A stretch of 8,884 bases of DNA from Patescibacteria group bacterium (lineage in GTDB: Bacteria > Patescibacteriota > Microgenomatia > UBA12405): assembly GCA_018901355.1 (NCBI GenBank), contig JAHIEZ010000092.1, positions 1 through 8,884 on the forward strand, given 5' to 3'. The notes under the pieces are model-generated. The model was not told the DNA's origin, searched no databases, and saw nothing but the letters and a program-made list of their open reading frames with translations. Below, one piece after another: positions 1 to 5,617 of the stretch. The translations under genes and the position numbers were made by a program. How positions within the stretch are numbered: the first letter of the stretch is position 1; each line of letters opens with the position of its first letter.

Positions 1-1
1 T

Positions 2-1720
2 ATTCTCTTTCATCTCGACACAACTAGTGTCAATCTTTCTTTAGTTTATCTGGGTAAAGTCAAAGAAAGATTTTACAAAAACACTTCTTCTCCCCCCACT
101 CTTCAAATTTTAGAATCAATGTTAAGAGAGATAATCTCTGAGGGCAATTTACCCCCTCAGATTATTGTCTTTGGTCCTCAAGCCGAAACCATGCTTGACA
201 ATCTCGCCTCTTATTCTTGGACAGAATTGGATTCCAAACCTCTTTTTCTTCATCTTCCCCAGGTCGAGCTTTATTCCCGTCCAAAAGTCTTCAAAATATA
301 CAGTCAAATTATTGCCTCCCAAATTGACCCCAACTCCAAACTCTCCTTTTCTGTTAATTCTGATCCCCCGTCTCCCTCGTCTTCCCTGCCGGATTTACCG
401 GAGGAAAATTTACCCGATTCACTTGAGGAAACCACCGCCTTTGATTTGGGTTTCGGTCAGACAGATGTTCCTCTCCCTCCTCCTCCCGAGCCCGTTTTAC
501 CTCCGCCTGTTTCCTCTCTTCCAAAAAAGAAAACACCTCATTTGAATTTTTCTTTTTTTAAAAAAATTAAATTTCCTTCTATCCCTTTTCTTCCTTTTTT
601 GGCCGCTTTTCCCTTGTTACTCCTTTTCCCTTTTTTCTTTTCCAAAGCCGAATTGATAATTTTTGTCACTCCTTACTCTTTTGATAAGCAGTTTTCCGTC
701 ACTCTCGATTCTACCCTCGATACTTCTGATTTTTCTCGGGGTCTTATCTCTGTTCAAAAAAACGAATCGGTCATTGAAACCACCAGCAGTATTTCTACCA
801 CCGGTTCTCTTACTATTGGCGAACGGGCCAAGGGTCAGATCGTTATTTACAACAAACAAGCCAAAGTGCAACAGTTGGATAAAAATACCGTTTTACTTGA
901 TTCTCAAGGGAGAAAATTCAATTTAGCCAATCCCGTTCAGGTTACTGCCAGTACTCCCGACTTAGACCAGGGCATTATCACTTTGGGCCAAACCAAAGCG
1001 GTTGCCCTCGCCGTTGATATTGGACCCGAATCCAATATTGACAGTCAACAGGAGTTGACCTTTGATCAATTTTCTTCCGATCTTCTGGTAGCCAAAACTG
1101 TCGAAAATTTTAGCGGAGGTAGCCGTCAGCAGGTTAAGGCCGTCAGCGACCAAGATCAACAAACCCTAAAAGAAAAAATAAATGAAGATGTTTCCCAATC
1201 TATCAGTGAAAAAATAACTCAAAAAATAGACAAAATCAGTCAAATTATCAATGAAACTCTTCAGTCCAGCAATAGTCGCATAGACTACAATCGCGAAATA
1301 GGGGAACAAGCCGAAGAACTTTCTGCTTCTGTTAGCACGACTGTCACTATTTTTTCTCTAAAACCGGGACAAAAAGAGGAGATTCTCTCTGCCTTTTTGT
1401 CAGACCAACCCGATTTTGCTAAAAGCCAATTTGATGCCGATTCTTTTTCTTTGACTTTTGATATAAAGCAAATTACGGCTAATACTGCCAGTGGCACCCT
1501 GACTCTTAAGGGGCAATCCCTGCCTCAGGTAGATCTTCCTCTTTTAACTAAACAAATTTCAGGAAAATTTAGACAAAAAATTCCTCAAATTCTCAACCAA
1601 ACCTTTCCCCGAATGTACAACTATCAAATTTTGACCAACACCTCTTTTTTTGATCGCTTCAACCCTCTGCCCTTTCTTACAAAAAATATTAACATCACCG
1701 TCAAGATCGAATCTCCATGA
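2..1720 (+). CDS. Membrane protein with actin-like N-terminal fragment and baseplate-J-like ectodomain (5' partial)
   Basis: The frame is open from the window edge, so the first visible ATG (119) is probably internal and the true start lies upstream; 572 residues are visible. Residues 1 to about 107 begin with a stretch (HLDTTSVNLSLVYLGKV) like the phosphate-binding strand pair of PilM/FtsA-type actin folds, but degenerate. A proline/serine-rich linker (about 120-175) and one hydrophobic segment (about 193-213) follow. The next part, about 273-349, has the baseplate-J pattern: GERAKG, a valine/isoleucine strand with Asn, a Gly-containing hairpin, then V-A-hydrophobic-G-x-x-SNI. A polar, helix-prone region (about 380-440) and a beta-rich C-terminus end the protein. 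I infer a cytoplasmic actin-like part and an external J-like part, possibly tied to a type IV pilus-like or surface assembly. The start codon of the sortase lies inside its stop (ATGA), suggesting translational coupling. The J-like part is fairly secure; the actin-like part is tentative. Confidence 0.7.
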   Translation: MLFHLDTTSVNLSLVYLGKVKERFYKNTSSPPTLQILESMLREIISEGNLPPQIIVFGPQAETMLDNLASYSWTELDSKPLFLHLPQVELYSRPKVFKIYSQIIASQIDPNSKLSFSVNSDPPSPSSSLPDLPEENLPDSLEETTAFDLGFGQTDVPLPPPPEPVLPPPVSSLPKKKTPHLNFSFFKKIKFPSIPFLPFLAAFPLLLLFPFFFSKAELIIFVTPYSFDKQFSVTLDSTLDTSDFSRGLISVQKNESVIETTSSISTTGSLTIGERAKGQIVIYNKQAKVQQLDKNTVLLDSQGRKFNLANPVQVTASTPDLDQGIITLGQTKAVALAVDIGPESNIDSQQELTFDQFSSDLLVAKTVENFSGGSRQQVKAVSDQDQQTLKEKINEDVSQSISEKITQKIDKISQIINETLQSSNSRIDYNREIGEQAEELSASVSTTVTIFSLKPGQKEEILSAFLSDQPDFAKSQFDADSFSLTFDIKQITANTASGTLTLKGQSLPQVDLPLLTKQISGKFRQKIPQILNQTFPRMYNYQILTNTSFFDRFNPLPFLTKNINITVKIESP

Positions 1721-2436
1721 CTTATTCTTATGTTAAAAAAGTCTCACCGCTTTCTTCTCCTCGTCACTCCAAAAAGAAAAAACATTTTGCCTCCCTCTTT
1801 TTTCTTCTTGGTCTGATTCTCTTTTCTTCTGCCCTTTTACCCATTGTCCGTTATCAGTTGGAGTATGCTATTAAGTTCAACAAAATGATCAACCCTCTTT
1901 CCACCAATTTTTACAACCGCTCCGATAATATTTTAGGCAGTGTCAATTCTGATTATACCCAGCTCTCCAATTGGTTTATTTCCGCTCCTCAGGATAATAA
2001 ACAAATTTTAAGTGAAAATTCAGCCCAATCTTATCTTCTTTCTCTTCCCAAACTAAAAATAGAAGATGCCCTGGTCAATGTCGGCGGTAAAGACCTCAAA
2101 AAAAGTCTTATCCAATATCCCCATACTGCTCTGCCCGGTCAATTGGGCAATGCGGTTGTTTTTGGTCACTCAGTTTTGCCTCAATTTTTTAATCCCAAGT
2201 CTTATTTAACTATATTTTCTACTCTTTTCAAGCTAAAACAAGGTGATGAAATTTTACTCAATTACGACAACATTCAGTATCGTTATCTTGTCGAAGAAAT
2301 GTTTGAAGTTTTACCGACCGACCTTTCTGTTTTAGAGCAAAGATTTGATGGTCGCTACCTGACTCTTATTACCTGCACTCCACCCGGTACTTATCTGCGT
2401 CGCCTCATTGTCCGGGCTCGTATCGTTGACTTTTGA
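1717..2436 (+). CDS. Sortase family transpeptidase
   Basis: This 239-residue cysteine transpeptidase would cleave a C-terminal sorting motif on secreted proteins and join them to the cell surface or to each other. It has a basic N-terminus (KKVS to KKKKH), one signal-anchor helix at about 26-45, and an extracellular sortase barrel. The catalytic residues are visible: His151 in VVFGHSV, Cys220 in LTLITCTPPGT, and an Arg shortly after it, probably Arg229 in LRRLIVRA, with Arg228 and Arg233 as alternatives. The short spacing from Cys to the RLIV arginine resembles class D/E-like sortases more than class A; that subclass is inference. The start overlaps the preceding stop as ATGA, and there is no Shine-Dalgarno motif (upstream bases GATCGAATCTCC). 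No protein with a recognisable LPxTG-type tail is visible in the window, so the substrate must be elsewhere or use another motif. Confidence 0.9.
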   Translation: MTYSYVKKVSPLSSPRHSKKKKHFASLFFLLGLILFSSALLPIVRYQLEYAIKFNKMINPLSTNFYNRSDNILGSVNSDYTQLSNWFISAPQDNKQILSENSAQSYLLSLPKLKIEDALVNVGGKDLKKSLIQYPHTALPGQLGNAVVFGHSVLPQFFNPKSYLTIFSTLFKLKQGDEILLNYDNIQYRYLVEEMFEVLPTDLSVLEQRFDGRYLTLITCTPPGTYLRRLIVRARIVDF

Positions 2437-2450
2437 TGCTAAAATCAACC

Positions 2451-2822
2451 ATGAATTTAATGGCTCTTGACTATGGTAGTCGTCGTGTTGGTTTGGCCGT
2501 CTCTATTAAGAGTATTATCAGTCCTCTCAAAACTCTCAAAAACGACCGTCAACTTATTTCTTCACTTAAAAAAGAAATAGACCAGTACAAAATCGACAAA
2601 ATTTATCTTGGACTTTCAGAGGGGGAGTTTGCTCGATTAACTTTAATTTTTTTAAAAAAATTAAGAAAAAATATCGATCTTCCCATCGAAACAGTTGAAG
2701 AGTCGGTTTCTACTATTGAAGCTGATCAGATTTTTAAACAAAATCAAAATCAGAAAAAAGGCTATAAAGACAAAATAGACTCTATTGCCGCCGCTGTAAT
2801 TTTACGTCGTGTTCAAGTATAA
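2451..2822 (+). CDS. ruvX: Putative pre-16S rRNA nuclease / Holliday junction resolvase RuvX (YqgF family)
   Basis: RuvX/YqgF proteins are RNase H-fold nucleases linked to 16S rRNA 5'-end maturation and to Holliday-junction cleavage. The family landmarks are in order: the first strand with Asp7 in MALDYGSRRVGLAVS; a GLSEGEF loop where relatives have a GLP...G loop; VEESVST (Glu83/Glu84), which replaces the usual DERLTT; and KIDSIAAAVILRRV with Asp110. I chose ATG 2451 because only three residues then precede the conserved LDYG strand, as in relatives. Earlier in-frame starts exist at TTG 2433 and ATG 2436; the latter overlaps the sortase stop as TGATG and would add five residues. At 123 residues it is short for a family usually near 140. 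The loss of Arg in the DERLTT motif is a real deviation, but the three acidic positions remain, so activity is plausible. Confidence 0.85.
   Translation: MNLMALDYGSRRVGLAVSIKSIISPLKTLKNDRQLISSLKKEIDQYKIDKIYLGLSEGEFARLTLIFLKKLRKNIDLPIETVEESVSTIEADQIFKQNQNQKKGYKDKIDSIAAAVILRRVQV
2643..2664. repeat. Perfect 22-bp AT palindrome inside ruvX
   Basis: Two 11-base arms, TTAATTTTTTT and AAAAAAATTAA, meet with no loop. The segment codes in frame for part of LTLIFLKKLRK, so it is probably a by-product of AT-rich Leu/Phe/Lys codons rather than a control site. The T7 and A7 runs could be slippage-prone. Confidence 0.6.
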
Positions 2823-2823
2823 T
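2818..2823 (+). promoter_or_regulatory. Possible -10 element before the zinc-ribbon gene
   Basis: A perfect TATAAT overlaps the ruvX stop codon (TATAA) and lies 33 bases before the next start at 2857. No convincing -35 is visible at 16-18 bp spacing (TGTAAT at 2795-2800 is poor), and no TG extension precedes it. Such a hexamer can arise by chance in AT-rich DNA. An internal promoter for the zinc-ribbon/mltG pair is possible but weakly supported. Confidence 0.25.
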
Positions 2824-2856
2824 TAAATTGTTAAGCTTAAAATATTAAAAAAATCT

Positions 2857-3054
2857 ATGTTCAAAAATCTAATATCTCCGGTTCAAGCTTGGCTTATATC
2901 TCAAGGTCGTTGTGTCGGTTGTGGCACTCCTTTGTCTAAGGGCAAAGAAAAAATAGTCAGGGGGAAAACTACCGTTACCTGTCGCTGTGGCCGCATTTTT
3001 ATTCGCGGTAGCAAGAAAAATTCTTATCGTCGGGCTCTTTTTGATGAGATCTAA
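2857..3054 (+). CDS. Small zinc-ribbon protein of unknown function
   Basis: This 65-residue basic protein has four cysteines in the arrangement C19-x2-C22 ... C42-x-C44 (GRCVGCGTP and TCRCGRIF), typical of a single zinc-ribbon or rubredoxin-like knuckle pair, though the second pair is CxC rather than CxxC. The first 17 residues (ISPVQAWLISQ) could form an amphipathic helix. The tail after the ribbon is rich in Arg/Lys (RGSKKNSYRR), which would suit nucleic-acid or ribosome binding. I do not recognise a named family. The stop overlaps the mltG start by one base (TAATG), so the two are probably co-translated. The upstream gap of 34 bases holds no Shine-Dalgarno motif. Conserved cysteine spacing and tight packing make a real gene likely; the function is open. 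Confidence 0.75.
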   Translation: MFKNLISPVQAWLISQGRCVGCGTPLSKGKEKIVRGKTTVTCRCGRIFIRGSKKNSYRRALFDEI

Positions 3055-4001
3055 TGAAAAAAGTTTTTTTTGCTTTTCTTTTACTAGTCGTCTTGATGTT
3101 TGCTTTTTTCGTTTTTAACCTTCGTCCGCCGGAGTCGGATAGTCCGACCACTCTTTTTGTTGTCAACCAAGGAGATAGTCTTAGCCTTATCGCCTCCAGA
3201 CTGGAAAAGCAAGGTTTTATTCGCCAAAAATACGTTTTTATTGTCTATTCTTATTACCTCAATTTAAATAAAAAATTACAATCAGGCGGTTTCCAACTTT
3301 CTCCCTCCATGTCTGTTGCTGATATTATTCAAACCCTATCTTCCGGTGGCAGTCATGATTCTTGGGTTAAAATTCTTCCCGGTTGGCGTTTGTCTCAAGC
3401 CACTACCTCTATCCCGGACAATCTTGCTTTTTCTTCTTCAGATCTGCTTGCTTCCTCTTTCCTCAAAGAAGGTTATCTTTTTCCCGATAGTTATTTAATT
3501 CCGGAATACTATACTGTTGATCAGTTTTTGGCCTTAGTTTCTCAAAATTTTACAAAAAATTTTGCTAAAGCCCAAGAAGGTTCCGATAGCAAACTAAGTG
3601 ATTCCGAAATTTTAATTTTAGCCTCTCTTTTGGAAAGAGAAGCCAGAACTTTAATCAACAAAAAAATAGTCGCCGGTATTCTGTTAAACAGACTGGACAT
3701 TGACATGGCCCTGCAGGTTGATGCCACCGTTCAATACGCCCGCGATTCTCTTCACCCTCCTGACAAATATTGGCAGCCACCCAGTCGGGCCGATCTCCAG
3801 ATAAATTCAGTTTTCAACACCTATAAAAATAGGGGATTACCCCCCACCCCCATTTGCAATCCTGGCTTAGACTCGCTTATTGCCGCTTTTCACCCCAGTC
3901 CTTCGGATTATCTCTACTATATTAGTGATAACTCTGGCCAAATGCATTATGCTAAAACCCTTGAAGAACACAATCAACACATCGCCGACTATTTAAGATA
4001 A
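3054..4001 (+). CDS. mltG: Endolytic murein transglycosylase MltG (YceG-like)
   Basis: MltG cuts nascent peptidoglycan glycan strands inside the chain, next to the membrane, and is thought to end strand elongation. The 315-residue protein has an N-terminal membrane anchor (about 3-22), then a LysM-like subdomain (FVVNQGDSLSLIASRLEKQGF, about 35-55). The YceG catalytic domain follows, with EGYLFPDSY at 139-147, ASLLEREA with the predicted catalytic Glu194 (equivalent to E. coli Glu218), the LLNRLDIDMALQVDATVQY segment, and the closing NRGLPPTPICNPG and AFHPSPSDYLYY motifs. All signature blocks are present, so it should be active. The ATG overlaps the zinc-ribbon stop by one base. The 3' end overlaps the convergent miaB end by 9 bp, with no hairpin terminator in between. 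The presence of mltG implies the host makes a peptidoglycan wall. Confidence 0.95.
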   Translation: MKKVFFAFLLLVVLMFAFFVFNLRPPESDSPTTLFVVNQGDSLSLIASRLEKQGFIRQKYVFIVYSYYLNLNKKLQSGGFQLSPSMSVADIIQTLSSGGSHDSWVKILPGWRLSQATTSIPDNLAFSSSDLLASSFLKEGYLFPDSYLIPEYYTVDQFLALVSQNFTKNFAKAQEGSDSKLSDSEILILASLLEREARTLINKKIVAGILLNRLDIDMALQVDATVQYARDSLHPPDKYWQPPSRADLQINSVFNTYKNRGLPPTPICNPGLDSLIAAFHPSPSDYLYYISDNSGQMHYAKTLEEHNQHIADYLR

Positions 4002-5000
4002 TTTTTTGTTAATCAATTTATCCAGCACTTTCCACCTTCTCTTCTTTTCTTCTGTCGATACGTCATCCTTATAAAGCTTGGCCGAGACTGTCCCGGCTCT
4101 GGGGGAATATTTGTTTAAATAAGCCAGCTTAAAACCAATCTTTTTGCATAAACCAATCGTGTTGGCAAAGGCTTTTTTGTCTTCCCCCGGAAAACCGATC
4201 AAAATATCAGTACTAAACTCCACTTCGGGAATTTTTTCTCTTATCTTTTTTACTAAAGCAAGATACTGTTTAGCACTATATTTTCGGTTCATTTTTTTTA
4301 AGATTTCATCGTCTCCCGATTGCAGTGGCAAATGGATTAGCCGGTCGATGTTTTTATGCTTAGCTATTACTGCAATCAGTTTGTCAGAAAAGTCCCAAGG
4401 ATTACTGCTGACAAAGGAAATTTTTTCTACTCTTCTTTTTGCCACCTTAGCCAGCAATTTGGCAAAACCGCCCTTGGCATAAGAATTGACATTTTGTCCG
4501 ATTAAAATTACTTTTTTAAAGTTATTTTCTATAGCCTCGTCTACCTCTTTTAGTATTTCTGCTTCTTTCCTCGATTTTTCTCTGCCTCTGGCGTATGGGA
4601 CTATACAATAAGAACAAAAATTATCACAGCCGAAACTGATTGGGATTAAAGCCGTTTCCCGGTCTTCTCTTAGGGGCTTAATTTCATAAGAAATTTCTTT
4701 TATCGGCAATATTTCTACCTTATCGGCCAAAATTTTAGCTCTTTCAAGACCGGCCAAACATCCGGTTAAAACAATCTTTATTTTTTTATCAAATTTTTTT
4801 ATGTTATCAATTAAGCCATAAACCCTGTTTTCCGCTGATTCTCGCACCACGCAACTATTTATAATAACCAAATCAGCTTTTTTCCAATCCTTCACCTCGC
4901 TAAAACTTCGATTCCAATAAAAGGCCTTTACCCGCTCCGAATCTGCTCTGTTTTGCAGACAGCCAAAGGTTTTAATGTAAAAACTTTTTTTAAGTCTCAT
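3993..5000 (-). CDS. miaB: tRNA-2-methylthio-N6-isopentenyladenosine37 synthase-type MiaB, lacking TRAM domain
   Basis: MiaB is a radical-SAM enzyme that adds a methylthio group to N6-isopentenyladenosine at position 37 of tRNAs. The UPF0004 domain carries the three auxiliary-cluster cysteines Cys14 (TFGCLQN), Cys50 (INSCVVRESAENR) and Cys81 (LTGCLAG). The radical-SAM loop is FGCDNFCSYCIVPYARGRE, with Cys125, Cys129 and Cys132. GQNVNSY (168-174) is the MiaB-type motif, unlike RimO or MtaB, and HLPLQSGDDEILKKMNRKYS also fits. The protein ends at 335 residues, just where the TRAM RNA-binding domain would begin (family length is about 430-470), and the stretch between Cys81 and Cys125 is also about 30 residues shorter than in E. 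coli. It is lysine-rich (about 15%). The end overlaps mltG by 9 bp. It has its own predicted promoter. No stop, frameshift or remnant suggests decay of the catalytic part. Confidence 0.9.
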   Translation of the reverse strand: MRLKKSFYIKTFGCLQNRADSERVKAFYWNRSFSEVKDWKKADLVIINSCVVRESAENRVYGLIDNIKKFDKKIKIVLTGCLAGLERAKILADKVEILPIKEISYEIKPLREDRETALIPISFGCDNFCSYCIVPYARGREKSRKEAEILKEVDEAIENNFKKVILIGQNVNSYAKGGFAKLLAKVAKRRVEKISFVSSNPWDFSDKLIAVIAKHKNIDRLIHLPLQSGDDEILKKMNRKYSAKQYLALVKKIREKIPEVEFSTDILIGFPGEDKKAFANTIGLCKKIGFKLAYLNKYSPRAGTVSAKLYKDDVSTEEKKRRWKVLDKLINKKLS

Positions 5001-5006
5001 CCGTCG

Positions 5007-5015
5007 ATTCTAACA
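5007..5015 (-). promoter_or_regulatory. Extended -10 promoter for miaB (leaderless)
   Basis: On the minus strand the bases read TGTTAGAAT, an extended -10 (TGn plus a TAGAAT hexamer matching TATAAT at 5 of 6). Only six bases (CGACGG) separate it from the miaB ATG at 5000, so transcription would begin at or next to the start codon. The -35 region is poor (TTATGG or TTTATG), which an extended -10 can compensate for. Confidence 0.5.
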
Positions 5016-5017
5016 AA

Positions 5018-5046
5018 TTGACAGTCTTGCCATAAAATGAGATATT
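5018..5046 (+). promoter_or_regulatory. Sigma70-type promoter for the cysteine-module protein gene (leaderless)
   Basis: A perfect -35 TTGACA (5018-5023) is followed after 17 bp by GATATT (5041-5046), which matches TATAAT at 4 of 6. The ATG at 5053 lies six bases past the -10, where transcription would be expected to start, so the mRNA would have little or no 5' leader. The -35 lies three bases from the miaB extended -10 on the other strand, so the two promoters share one polymerase footprint. Confidence 0.6.
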
Positions 5047-5052
5047 TATTTT

Positions 5053-5511
5053 ATGCCTGATTCAACCAGTCAATATGATCCTATCTTAAAATCTTACCAA
5101 TCTTCGTCATCTTCTCCCCCTCCTCCCACTCCCACTCCTGCCGTTTCACCTCCTCCTGCTCCTCTTCATCTCCTGCCTCCGGCCCAACCTTCTTTACCTC
5201 CAAAATCAGAACCTAAATCTTCCAGTAAATTAGCCAAGTTTTTCTTTTTTGTCTCTTTGCTTATTTTTATCGCCGTTTTTTCTTTAATTCTCTATACCGT
5301 CTTTGACAAAAACAAAACAGTCCGGGTTTCCTCTTCTCCCACTCCCACCCCTTTTTCTACTTCCGACAATTCCTCCCCGGTAGATTATTGTCTCTTAAAC
5401 GACCAACACATTTTAGTGGGAGACACACTTCCCGCCGCCGACGATTGTAATGTTTGTATTTGCCAACCCGACTTGAGCATTTTTTGTACCGCCAAAAGCT
5501 GTGACCTATAA
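5053..5511 (+). CDS. Single-pass membrane protein with six-cysteine pacifastin/VWC-like outer module
   Basis: This 152-residue protein has three parts. Residues 1-57 are rich in Pro, Ser and Thr (YQSSSSSPPPPTPTP and similar) and probably lie in the cytoplasm. One transmembrane helix spans about 62-84 (AKFFFFVSLLIFIAVFSLI). After a short Ser/Thr/Pro stalk (93-109), the C-terminal 40 residues hold all six cysteines of the protein: Cys113, Cys132, Cys135, Cys137, Cys145 and Cys150. The pattern C-x18-C-N-x-C-x-C-x7-C-T-x3-C, including the CN and CT pairs, resembles pacifastin serine-protease inhibitor domains and the second half of VWC domains. The first spacing is longer than in typical pacifastins, and the Gly usual in the long loop is absent. 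The module would be outside the cell, held by three disulfides. Protease inhibition or protein binding is inference from this pattern. The gene stands alone between a divergent promoter pair and the rpoB promoter. Confidence 0.8.
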   Translation: MPDSTSQYDPILKSYQSSSSSPPPPTPTPAVSPPPAPLHLLPPAQPSLPPKSEPKSSSKLAKFFFFVSLLIFIAVFSLILYTVFDKNKTVRVSSSPTPTPFSTSDNSSPVDYCLLNDQHILVGDTLPAADDCNVCICQPDLSIFCTAKSCDL

Positions 5512-5525
5512 AAACAAATTAACCC

Positions 5526-5554
5526 TTGACCTTCATACATACCAAAGATATAAT
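5526..5554 (+). promoter_or_regulatory. Strong sigma70-type promoter for rpoB
   Basis: TTGACC (5526-5531, 5 of 6 matches to TTGACA) is separated by exactly 17 bp from a perfect TATAAT (5549-5554). Transcription should start near 5561, giving a leader of about 57 bases before the rpoB ATG. It sits 15 bases after the stop codon of the preceding gene and indicates that rpoB does not depend on read-through from it. Confidence 0.8.
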
Positions 5555-5564
5555 ACGTGAGTTT

Positions 5565-5592
5565 GGCGGGCGAATCCGTTCCGCCTTTTTTT
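5565..5592 (+). terminator. Intrinsic-terminator-like hairpin in the rpoB leader
   Basis: GGCGG (5565-5569) pairs with CCGCC (5581-5585), extended by one G-U pair, with a 9-base loop (CGAATCCGT) and an immediately following run of seven T. It is the only GC-rich stem with a T tract that I see between genes. It could end transcripts from the preceding gene. However, it lies downstream of the predicted rpoB start site (about 5561), so it would also be the first thing transcribed from the rpoB promoter, which makes attenuation or a 5' protective stem possible. Confidence 0.65.
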
Positions 5593-5617
5593 AGTCCTTA
5601 AAAAAAATAATCCACTG

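Noticed and set aside
165..545. Plus-strand open frame of 126 codons overlapping the first gene
   Set aside because: It is the +1 shadow of a low-complexity proline/leucine-rich coding stretch, and the main frame is continuous.
1717..2436. A sortase substrate within the window
   Set aside because: No protein here ends in an LPxTG-like motif followed by a hydrophobic helix and basic tail; the first gene and the cysteine-module protein both have internal, not C-terminal, membrane segments.
2831..2840. TTAAGCTTAA palindrome between ruvX and the zinc-ribbon gene
   Set aside because: Ten AT-rich bases with no T tract or second copy; too short to support an operator or terminator call.
3985..4020. 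Possible bidirectional terminator at the mltG/miaB junction
   Set aside because: The genes overlap by 9 bp, and I found only AT runs with no GC stem, so no intrinsic terminator can be supported.
4144..4482. Plus-strand open frame of 112 codons opposite miaB
   Set aside because: miaB on the other strand has every catalytic motif; this frame has no motif or start signal and is a shadow.
5100..5200. CT-rich repeats that look like microsatellites
   Set aside because: They encode the proline/serine-rich segment in frame and the units are irregular; composition explains them.
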